Shown: positions 52,901-61,380 of the stretch, in pieces
Numbering within the stretch: position 1 is the stretch's first letter
Layout: every line of letters starts with the position of its first letter
Source of the DNA: Symsagittifera roscoffensis
Lineage: Eukaryota; Xenacoelomorpha; Acoela; Convolutidae
Direction: 5' to 3'
Length of the DNA: 64,000 bases
Assembly (NCBI RefSeq): GCF_963678635.1
Contig: NC_087066.1
Location: forward strand, 45,931,225-45,995,224
Made by a program: the position numbers and the translations under genes
Notes under the pieces: generated by a model
Database searches by the model: none
What the model was told of the DNA's origin: nothing
The model's input: the letters and a program-made list of their open reading frames with translations, nothing else

Positions 52901-55900
52901 ACGGAATTTTTTTATATCATTCGAAAAGTATTGTTGCCTTGAGCTTAAATTTGAAAAGATATTGATCATTTTTCTGTGATCATTTTTCGTAAAGACTGTG
53001 ATCATTTTTCGTAAAGTTATGAGGGTTTAAATATTGCCATTTTGGCCATTTTGACCAATTTGGGACAATTAACGCGCGATATTTAATTTAATCCGTCTTA
53101 TAATTCGTTCCAAGTTGGTTGAACGAAGAAGCTTATTTGCATAATTGATTTGTTACAAGGAACGAAATCTCTCTTTTTGTACTTTATATGGCGTGTGGGG
53201 GGATGATTTTCAGCAAAACTTTCAAATTTAAGAAAAAAAAATTTTCATTTTATTTTATTTCATTTAATTTTTTTAAATGTAATTACTGCTGCTCCATAAA
53301 CCTTAAAAGGCAGTCGGAACATTCAGGGCTTCGCCCTGATACGAGCAGTCTTGTTATTAATTTAGTCATTATTTATAACTTCGATGCAAATAAAGCGATA
53401 AAATGAGTCATTTTTGGACAGTCTATAGGGCATGAAATGAACGCGAGTTTTCGCACATTCGGTTCTTCGCGCGCACAGTAATAGCTACTTTCCCAGATAT
53501 CATATTTTATTACTTTCATGCTATTCTTAAAAAGGTCACTGTGCTTACTTTTCAGATTACTACGGGAGATTCTTCTGCTATTTAGATTTTTGTTCCAATT
53601 TCTGTTCTGATTTTCCTGTTAAGATTTTCCTGTTCAGTTTGAGTAAAATTTTGCTTCCAATCAGACTTAAGGGCTCAAAAGAGAACTTAATCAGCTGTTT
53701 TTGCGTATTTACAGACTTATGATTAATGAATGGAGGAAACTTCTTCAAACAAGTAGAGATCTATTTTGAGATTTGCCGATGAAGTTGTTCACGTGTTGTG
53801 TTGACCTCCAAGTAAACTGAAAATGCACAAGTCACACTATTCGATATAAATCTTCAGAATTTTTAATTGTATAAATTTTATGGCATCTGTATGACTAATG
53901 TTATTTGTAAACCCGTGCTGCTTGAACAATAAATCAAGATTTGCGCCCTTGATTACTGTTCCCAGCAGGTGTTTCGGACATTTAATTTTCTTTATTCGGT
54001 TGCATGAGTTTTGACAGTTTGCCTAATCATACTTTCGATTCGCCCTCCGTGAATGAAAACAAAACATGTTAAATTTCTGAAATTATAGTCTATACTGACT
54101 GCATAGGGCGATCAGTGCATTAAGTTGAAAGAAAAACTTCCTTCATTCAAATCATCCACATTAACCGAATGGATATATTTTGGACCAACGTCCACATGAG
54201 TCAAAAATATTGGACTACGGGTACAAAAATTATAATTGGATTTCTGTGGAAAGCAAGTATAAAAATGCGACCTTTTTTCATCTGCTAAAAACTTAGAGAC
54301 TTTTTGTAATTTCGGTACCCAACTATCATACTTGCACCATCAGGCATAAAAGTAGTTCTATAGAACATACCGGCAAAGTGTTTTTTTTTTGGAGTTTCTT
54401 TTCTATTGATAGTTATGTTACGAGCCTTTTATGCTAATTGAAGCACATGCTAATGCATACCTTATTTTTTATCAACCGTTTGATAGAAGAGTGGGCTCAA
54501 CTTTGGAATGACGGGAGTCTTAAAATTGCGGTGACACGGGTTGAGGCAGTGAATTTGAATTTCAAATTTAATTTGCAAATGCCCCGCGCTTAATCCTTAC
54601 CAATCTTTCCCTTTTCTCTCTAATTTCACTCTCAATTTATTCCCGACCACTTCCCTATTTTATATTTCAAAGGTCATTTATAACACACAGAAGGGTCTCA
54701 AATGTTTCCAAGTAACATATGCAATGGCTTTTGCTTTTTCAAAAGACAATAATGAAGTTTTTTCCCTCTAAGTGACATTTTCCCATTCTTTCCGCCATGG
54801 ATTATTCTTTTTGCCCGCATGGAATAATGAAAGGTTGAAATGTTGAGAAAAGAGCTAGAAAACAAAAACTCGATTTAAGCTACTCAAGCAAAAAAGTCCT
54901 TTTTACTATTAGTTTTTACTTGAGTTGTCTTTAGATTTCGTTGCGTCTCCGTGAACTGTTAAATTGAATTTTTATTTGAAAAATCCAATTCAGATGCATC
55001 ATTTAACTCGATAAATCTGATTTTCTTATGTGATTAAAGTAATGGCGAATATAATCTCGATTAGATTATTTCATTGATTAATAAACTCAAAACAGTTTTC
55101 GACAATCTTTTCTTTATTTTGGCAGAAAAATTTGAACCTTCATTACGATAACACTTAACTTTTGTTTATTTTGAAATTCTGCCATAAATATTGGTGGAAA
55201 TAAACTGTTCTTACTACTAATTATTGTTACTATTTGTCATGAGTGGTCATCTACAAGTAGGCGTGTTGGACCGCCGTCTAAGTACTGTGGAAACTTCCAC
55301 TTTGCATTTGCCTAATAGTCCGCATCTGCTGAAGCCCAAATTGAGCATCTGTTTCAGTGGACAACTTCCAGATGGGGTTTTGAATGTGCGCACTTCGTTC
55401 CAGAGCCGACCCAGTCTCATAGCTCTGGGATCCAAGGCCAACAGCGTCACTAAATTTCCAGTGTTCGTCCAGACATACTCGAACAATTCCAACAGTGGCA
55501 ATCCAAACGACACTCATGGTCAGCGTCCAAATTGTGTACCCCCCCTCTCACCATTTGTAATCGATTATTTCTGAGGCGAAAGGCTCAAGAACTTTGCACA
55601 CATTATTCTTTGATACAATTTCACGACACAATTGATAAAAGATTCAATAATTTCTAGTATTGTGTCATACGCAAAAAGTGTCATTTTGACCAGTGGTAGA
55701 GTGGGTATACTTGAGGGGGGGTACTTTTCCTTTCAAGGGTTCTACCCTGTCAATATCTTTGGTTTTGATTTACGGCATCCATTTTCGGCCGACCAACCCT
55801 TTAATTATTTTTCTTATTGAGATGTAAATTTGAGATAATAAAGCGCTTTTTAAAAAATTTTCAAAACTTTTGCACTTCTTGGTGCAGAAAACTTTAGCAA

Positions 55901-57822
55901 GTAGGTTCTTCATACTTTTTTGGGAGAGCTCGCAAAACCAGTTGGATCGAGCCAAAAAATGAGGTCGTTGCGAATTATTGTACTTCTCTGTGGAATTTGA
56001 ACGGCAGGAAAAGTTGGACAAAAACTCGAAGAACGGAAAAATGTATGACGCACTAACAAAAAATGTACCAATTGAACATTCTACCTCCTTAATCATTTAA
56101 CGAAGGAGGTCAGTCACTTGGATAGAAGTATTTTCTTACTTAATCCGAATCTGACAATTTGCGCGTTTTCTTGCTGCATAAAGTTGTTGTTAAATTCATG
56201 GGATGATCATTTGTGGTTGACTTAGGGAGGAAATCGTTCGCATGGAGCATGAAATCAAAAAAAGGCTGGTTTCTGTTTTAGAAGATGCCGATAGCTTCTT
56301 GGGCGAGCGGAAAGACTCGACCATCATCATCGCCTCTGCTGCTGAAGAGGAGACTCCTCGGAGGAACTTCGACTTCTGCCAGGTGGCCGTTCTGCTGAGT
56401 GAGCTGCAACTGCTAGTGGGCATCCTGGCTGTCACATTTGCAATATCCATGCACACTTCACCCTCCATTCCACACTGCTACACTCCTCACTGGGCAGGCG
56501 TTCCTGTAAGTCCAATTAGCAGAAAACAAAAACGGGGGTCGTTTTTGATGATTTTTCTACATGCAAATTTTCGTACATGGAAACTTTGAAGTTTTCACTA
56601 AAATAACAAAAATTTATTGGCTATTTTTGAGCCCAATAGTCAAAATAGAATGATTATAAACCAATTTAACTTTACTTGATTATTCAAAAAGACTTTTTAG
56701 ACAGCAGAAAGGACCACGGAAGGTTTATATTTTTAAGGAGCACCGTTTTTATCCCCATGATTAAGACCTGGATACAAATTATGAACATTTTCATTCTGGA
56801 TTGAAACGCATGACGCGGAGCTCAGAGGAAACTGTTTTCACAAGAAGTGAAACTTTGTTGCAGGTGTGTGTTGATTGTTGTATTTTCTAGCTGTTCATCG
56901 CTGGGTTGATGGGGATGGGACTCAAATGTCGCAACTGGAAGCCAGCCTGTAGTCCACTCACCCTCAAAGTCATCAAGGTCACTTTGTTTAAATCTTTTGT
57001 TCTTTACAACCCTTTCCCATATCCTTCTATATCGGTTGGTATCTGACTCTCTGTTGTTTCGCTTTGATAGTTGAATTGTTTTCAAAATTTCAGGCTGTGT
57101 TTTCTTTGGTGGTGTTGGTGGCAGGTGTGACGTCCCTAACTGCTGCCGTTCTATCCATCTCTTTTCTTCATCACCTGATGCAACTTCACACTCCTCAAAT
57201 AATTCCGCCAGTTAATCCAACCTCCCTTCAGAGCTCTTCTCACATCGAGGGTTCAATCGCGTCTTCTCGCTACAATTATAAATGTCTCTTCAATCAGTCG
57301 GAAACCAAGTCCTCTGAGGACCAGTCGGATGATGGGATCCGGGAGTTCTCGGTTGCCAACATGCGCAAACCGGACGACTGTGAGAACTTTTTGTTCAACG
57401 TGAAAAATTACTCTTTCATGCAGTGTGTGATTCTTCTAATTGGATGTTCGGTTTCTGTCGTGATAATTGCAAACAACTACTTGCATCAAATCAGAGGCAA
57501 GATTCGTAAGGTAAAAGAAAACCGGGTCTCTCTAAGGTTTTCGGGCACTGATGCCAATAAACATCTGGACCGGATCAAAGAGTTCCAGAGTCGCACAACT
57601 AACATGGCAAATTTGGTCAACAATTGCAGCTTCGACTATCCGGAGACAAACAGCGACGCCTGTTACCGAGACGAGAACAACCGAATGGACGAGCACAATT
57701 TCCACGACTGGAGTCCGACGACTCGTCGCGAGATGTTCCAGTTGCCCCGATTCCGCAACTCGAAAGACGGCAACAACGTATTACCAGGCGTCATCGTAGA
57801 GTCCATGGATGACAGCCTCTGA
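49699..57822 (+). CDS. SSPN: Sarcospan-like four-pass membrane protein, split gene
   Basis: Plus-strand exons: 49699-49900, 50182-50312 (weak), about 50732-51064, 55244-55518, 56226-56505, 56891-56977 and 57094-57822. The last three give four membrane segments: VAVLLSELQLLVGILAVTFA, the LFIAGLMGMGL region, VFSLVVLVAGVTSLTAAVLS and MQCVILLIGCSVSVVIIANN. Landmarks match vertebrate sarcospan as I recall it: LLxxLQLxxGIxxT in span 1, TPHWAG (TPFWAG) between spans 1 and 2, [ST][ML]K[LV] before span 3, HH after it, and DDC (TDC) before span 4. The loop between spans 3 and 4 has two sequons (NQS, NYS). Sarcospan sits in the dystrophin-glycoprotein complex of the muscle membrane. Oddities are a long N-terminal extension, a cytoplasmic tail of about 120 residues and a DDSL C terminus. 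A related four-pass family (MS4A-like) is the main alternative. Confidence 0.65.
50182..50312 (+). CDS. SSPN: Sarcospan-like gene, weak candidate exon 2
   Basis: Read in the phase left by exon 1 it gives LGGLQTSDESEGGKGEGLDR and KQFQLGSSSGPTATIQINSK, an acidic then Ser/Gln-rich disordered stretch. The acceptor ATGTAAG lacks a good pyrimidine tract and the donor CAA|GTCTCA is weak. A different frame (50209-50409) is also open. Confidence 0.3.
50732..51064 (+). CDS. SSPN: Sarcospan-like gene, candidate exon 3
   Basis: The acceptor is probably AACTTGCAG (50731) and the donor is the strong CAA|GTAAGT. The frame stays open throughout and has a sharply higher G+C content and many CpG. It encodes MSTGTPPNEDSEFHGRTRVN, then SAPEAMSKGSMSLLSPVSWE and IEFHKLSASCPLNF. 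It leaves two bases, which fit exon 4. The 5' boundary is unsure because its phase does not match the weak exon 2. Confidence 0.5.
52048..52400 (-). repeat. R2 element, partial
   Basis: The minus strand ends CCATGGTCGGATTATTCTGTG, with the stem partner CACAATGACCGGCTATCC. Inside it has AGAAAAACCGGTTT and TTCGAATCACAACTGAA counterparts of the other R2 copies. Confidence 0.5.
52803..53355 (+). repeat. R1 element, complete reference copy
   Basis: TTGTT is at both ends. The 5' palindrome ACTTTCGATACGAAAGT spans 52812-52828. The inverted repeat TGTTCCGACT (52804-52813) pairs with AGTCGGAACA (53312-53321). The 3' hairpin CAGGGCTTCGCCCTG spans 53324-53338, followed by ATACGAGCAGTC. The TGATCATTTTTCGTAAAG segment near 52965-53015 is locally multiplied. 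Confidence 0.9.
55244..55518 (+). CDS. SSPN: Sarcospan-like gene, candidate exon 4
   Basis: Acceptor TTTGTCATGAG, probable donor CATG|GTCAGC. It encodes GHLQVGVLDRRLSTVETSTL, then HLPNSPHLLKPKLSICFSGQ and a Ser/Asn-rich end; the whole looks like a disordered cytoplasmic region. The phase fits exon 3, but this donor does not fit the acceptor of the next exon, so either the donor differs or a small exon is missing. Confidence 0.5.
55519..56225. other. Sarcospan-like intron (about 0.7 kb)
   Basis: It contains a copy of the GGCATCCATTTTCGGCCGA motif at 55773-55791 (also at 14.5 and 38.05 kb) and ACCTCCTT...AAGGAGGT arms at about 56082-56109. A small missing exon could lie here. Confidence 0.5.
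56226..56505 (+). CDS. SSPN: Sarcospan-like gene exon with first membrane span
   Basis: Acceptor GACTTAG (or GGGAG four bases on), strong donor CCT|GTAAGT, phase 0 at the end. It encodes EEIVRMEHEIKKRLVSVLED, a short acidic helix, NFDFCQ, span 1 (VAVLLSELQLLVGILAVTFA) and SIPHCYTPHWAGVP. The last motif is the most sarcospan-like part of the protein. Confidence 0.75.
56506..56890. other. Sarcospan-like intron (385 nt)
   Basis: Bounded by GTAAGT and TTTTCTAG. No other structure seen. Confidence 0.7.
56891..56977 (+). CDS. SSPN: Sarcospan-like gene exon with second membrane span
   Basis: Acceptor ATTTTCTAG, donor AAG|GTCACT, 87 nt, phase 0 at both ends. It encodes LFIAGLMGMGLKCRNWKPAC and SPLTLKVIK. 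It was found from its splice sites and because it supplies the missing second span between the two flanking exons. Confidence 0.75.
57094..57822 (+). CDS. SSPN: Sarcospan-like gene last exon: spans 3 and 4 and tail
   Basis: Acceptor AAAATTTCAG, 729 nt including TGA, phase 0 with the previous exon. The order is span 3 (AVFSLVVLVAGVTSLTAAVL), HHLMQL, an 80-residue loop with two Cys and sequons NQS and NYS, span 4 (FMQCVILLIGCSVSVVIIAN) and a basic juxtamembrane segment (RGKIRKVKENR). A polar tail ending GVIVESMDDSL follows. An ATG at 57064 precedes the exon in frame but is inside the intron. Confidence 0.85.
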   Translation, partial: AVFSLVVLVAGVTSLTAAVLSISFLHHLMQLHTPQIIPPVNPTSLQSSSHIEGSIASSRYNYKCLFNQSETKSSEDQSDDGIREFSVANMRKPDDCENFLFNVKNYSFMQCVILLIGCSVSVVIIANNYLHQIRGKIRKVKENRVSLRFSGTDANKHLDRIKEFQSRTTNMANLVNNCSFDYPETNSDACYRDENNRMDEHNFHDWSPTTRREMFQLPRFRNSKDGNNVLPGVIVESMDDSL

Positions 57823-58501
57823 TTTTCCTAATCGAAACAAAAAATATTTGTATCCTCGTTTATCTCACTTGATGTATCACTCCATGCATTAAATAGTTAA
57901 TGCCAAATTGTTAGCAAACTTTGTTTTCGGTCAACGAAAACGAATGAAGTTGATTCACAAAAAATTGCACGTTTTTACGTCATAACCGTTTTTTTGCTAT
58001 TCAACTCATGCCAATTTTTTGAAAAATCCAATTACCCAATGAAACTTTTTGATGACATTTAAGGTTAATCAAGGCCGGTGATATTTGCCAACAATTTGAC
58101 ATTTACTGATCAAAACATTTTATTAGTCTAGAAATTAGGAAAAAGTTTATAGCAATATAAAAAACTCTTTTCATAGATTTATGATTGAAAATTTTATTTA
58201 TGAAGAATTGATGATCAGTCATAAAATCTATTACATTATTGACCCGACCATAAAATGTAGGAAGTAAATGTGTTTTCAGGTGCTTTTTTAACGCAAAATA
58301 ATGAACAACAGACAATTTTTAGGAGACAAGTAATATAGCACACTGAAACTTTCTTAGACGTGGTCTGGGCTGCAATGAAAAAAACTCACAAAAATGATAC
58401 TACACTTTTGCAAAATAAGAAACACATAAATTTCTATAAATTTCTATTTATATTTTCCCCATTATTAATTTCGACTTATGTTTTTCCCGATCTTTTTTTA
58501 G

Positions 58502-58526
58502 GCACTTACATTTCAAATGTAAGTGC
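58502..58526. repeat. Perfect 12-bp palindrome with 1-nt centre
   Basis: GCACTTACATTT and AAATGTAAGTGC are separated by a single C. Flanking T and A runs extend the possible stem. Confidence 0.85.
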
Positions 58527-58661
58527 TAAAAATTAGATCAAAGGTTTTTCCTCAACTGAGAACTTAAATCGAGGCTGCTTTTTATAAATCGACAAGCTCT
58601 TCAGTTTATGTAAGCTGTTCAGTTTATTCATTTATTTGCTTCAATGCTAGTGCGACATTTT

Positions 58662-58880
58662 TTGTTCCGACTTTTTGTGCCGACGGAATATTTATGCTCG
58701 GTGTGGTTTTTTCATTCAGTCAATTTTCGCCGATCGAAATAATAGCTTTCGATAAAACTTTTTTATACCCATTTAAGATATCGATTTCCTGAGTTCAAAT
58801 GTAAAAAGACATTTAACCTCCGATTATTTGTTGTAAAATTTTGGGGTTCGAAAACTGAAATTTCAAAGTTTTGCAAATTT
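58662..58880 (+). repeat. R1b 5' fragment
   Basis: TTGTTCCGACTTTTTGTGCC is followed by ATGCTCGGTGTGG and TTCGCCGATCGAAATAATAG. The 3' terminus is missing. Confidence 0.55.
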
Positions 58881-59022
58881 GAAATTTCATTTGAATCAAG
58901 ACAAACAATTACAAAAGGTTTGGCCCCAATCTGATATTTATTTGTATTACTTTGTTTTGTGTGGTAAAAATCTATAAAAAATACGTTTACAGACGAAGTT
59001 CCTCAAACTGCACTGAAGGACA

Positions 59023-59099
59023 GCGGTTGCTATCTACTATACCAAACAACCAGGACAGATCGCGGTTGCTATCTACTATAACAAACAACCAGGATTGAC
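59023..59099. repeat. Direct duplication, about 39 bp
   Basis: GCGGTTGCTATCTACTATA followed by CAAACAACCAGGA occurs twice in a row with one or two changes. Confidence 0.85.
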
Positions 59100-59363
59100 C
59101 TAAAATACTTGTCAAATAACTTTCATACATCATCCTAGTTTTATGACACAAATTTTCTATTCATAAAAACTGTATGAAAAGCATTTCCTCGAAAAAAAGC
59201 CATGTACTGCTTTAAATTCTGACGTTTTGTCAAAACCAGACCCTCCCTCCAGGGATTTTGATAATAAAGAAAACTCTTAAGTTAAATAGCGAAAATAACA
59301 CAAAAGAACTTCGTTTGAAGCTTATCCCTACATAGTATTTGTTACAATTCACACAGCATTTGG

Positions 59364-59418
59364 ACCAAGTTAACATCCTCCCCCCAAACACGTTTAGCGG
59401 GGAGGATGTTAACTTGGT
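59364..59418. repeat. Perfect 20-bp inverted repeat, 15-nt loop
   Basis: ACCAAGTTAACATCCTCCCC (59364-59383) and its exact reverse complement (59399-59418). The inner GTTAAC...CCCC part resembles the ends of the element at 60724-60987. Confidence 0.9.
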
Positions 59419-60018
59419 TCTAAGTTGGGAATTTTCAGCCAATCAGAATCGAGCCAATCAGATTCTAATTTGAGTTACAGGCAAAAATTTCGAATTTGAC
59501 TAGGACTACGTTATAGACAAGAAATAAAAAATTGTTCAGGAAGATTTTTAAAAAAAGTTTTGCAAGTGGCGCATATGACTCGATTGGGGTGACATGTAAT
59601 TAGAACCATTTGCCTTTTTGAGAAATTGGTATTGAAGTATTTGAGTGTTTCTAAATTATAATAGTCAGTGAGAAAAAATTGGAAGACAAGTTTATGCATT
59701 TGTAGATACGACTTCAAAGGTTTTCAAATATAACTCGACTCCATCTAACCGTGATTTGTGTTAGCTGTTGACTTGAAACAAAACTTTTTTTCAACTTTTT
59801 GGCCTGGAACTAAAATTTTTCCGGTTATATTTTCTGATGATACCGATAGTACCGATAGAAGATATTCGTATATTTTTAGCTTCGAGAGAAAAACGGGGAG
59901 AACACAGCTACATTTTCCAGCCATAATGAATCGTTTACAACTTTTTTAAAAACATTAGTTTTTGTTGAGCTTCACACAACTAAATGATTGATTTTCAAGC
60001 GCTAAATTTGTTGACTTA

Positions 60019-60531
60019 TTGTTCCGATTTTCGAAGAAAACAGAACATTTATGCTTGGTGCGGTTTTTTATTCAGTCAAATTTGGGCAATTCAATATGAG
60101 TTTACAACAAAACAAAAATAACAAAACATTTTAATGCCCCATTGAAAATATTAGCTCCCTGAAATCAAACTTAAAAAGATATTTTACCTCTTCAATGAGT
60201 TTTTTCAAGTTTTGGGAGTATGAAAAATACCCATTTGGCCATGCTCTGGACTAATTTATACGCTCATTGAAAAAATTTATTTTATCATAAAAACGTAACG
60301 CGAATTATTTATGCGTGGCGAGTTATCCCGCACAACAGAACTGTTCCAAATTGAATTCAGGCTGGCTAGGCTCTCCTATTAAGTTTGTACGACTCAAATT
60401 TTCAAACTTGATCTTTGATATTGTCAAAATTATAGTTTCTCAATATTTTCGTTTCCCAAAAAACTATTCGATAATGATCATGGAGAGTCGGAACGCTCAG
60501 GACTTTGCCCTGCTGTACGAGCAGTTTTGTT
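60019..60531 (+). repeat. R1b element, complete
   Basis: It runs from TTGTTCCGATTTTCGAAG to CTGTACGAGCAGTTTTGTT. The R1b leader GCTTGGTGCGG and the 3' block GAGTCGGAACGCTCAGGAC are present. Confidence 0.7.
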
Positions 60532-60723
60532 TCGTTTTATTGTAGTGCCAATTGGGGATATAAATCAGGGATATGTTATCCAGGCACTTTTGAAAAATTT
60601 GCAGTTGTTCACAGCAAAATTTTACAGTTGTTAAGTTTCTCGAGATGACTTCAGTTTTTTTTTGTTTTTGCTTGTGGCTAGCTATTCTTCGTCATTTTGG
60701 ATGCAATATATGAAATGGATCAT

Positions 60724-60987
60724 GTTAACTAATAACCCCCCCCCCCCCTCCCCTATTGCAATAGGGGGAAGGGGGAATAGTTAAAAAGGTTTGGATGAAA
60801 TTTATTAAAATAATTTCAACCAATTGGAATGCGAATTGAAATAACGTCAACCAATAGGAATGCGACAGAACACATTTCTGAGAAATACAAAACCAATCTA
60901 TCCGTTTGACAATTAAACTTGCCGAAATGTGTTTTTTTTTATAGTGGGGGGATTCTTTACAAGGTACCATAGGGGGGGATAGTTAAC
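60724..60987. mobile_element. Inverted-repeat element with C/G-run ends (MITE-like)
   Basis: It starts GTTAACTAATAACCCCCC and ends GGGGGGATAGTTAAC, an imperfect terminal inverted repeat. A nested palindrome CCCCTATTGCAATAGGGG lies near the left end. It is 264 bp with no frame of interest. Confidence 0.5.
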
Positions 60988-61380
60988 CTGAGTCTATGAA
61001 ACTTTAAAAAATCATAATTAACTGCTGCAACAAATCAAAAACTCCGTGCTATTTCAATTTCCAGCTTATCCTTGATTGCCTGTAGATCTGAGGCAAGTTT
61101 GTGTCTCCAGCTACTAGTGTCAAAAACTTCGATCAAGTTATTTTTTGTTCAACTCTGAAATTGATCTCATTGGTGTGATTTATTTTCGGTTGACTAAATG
61201 GACTGCTGTAGATGAAACAACCGTTCACGCTCTTCGTAGATACTATAATAAGAAACAAATATTTTTAAAAACGAACAACTGGATTTCACAGAGTGGTCAA
61301 TATCTTCATCGGTTTTCACTAAGATGTCACCTGCGGGATTAGATGAGTTCGTATTCATGAAATGTATAAAAAAGTTTTGA

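Larger units (their letters stand above)
51065..55243. other. Sarcospan-like intron (about 4.2 kb)
   Basis: It holds a reverse R2 element (about 52048-52400) and a complete R1 element (52803-53355). Otherwise it is A+T-rich with no recognised exon. Confidence 0.6.
57823..61380. other. Downstream flank of the sarcospan-like gene
   Basis: ATTAAA occurs at about 57888 as a possible weak poly(A) signal. There are a 12-bp hairpin (58502-58526), an R1b 5' fragment (58662-58880), a 39-bp duplication (59023-59099), a perfect 20-bp inverted repeat (59364-59418), an R1b element (60019-60531) and an inverted-repeat element (60724-60987). No gene was recognised. Confidence 0.55.

Noticed and set aside
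57551-57812. Alternative plus-strand frames inside the last sarcospan-like exon
   Set aside because: They overlap the 243-codon frame with four-span continuity and stop codon, and are shadows of it.
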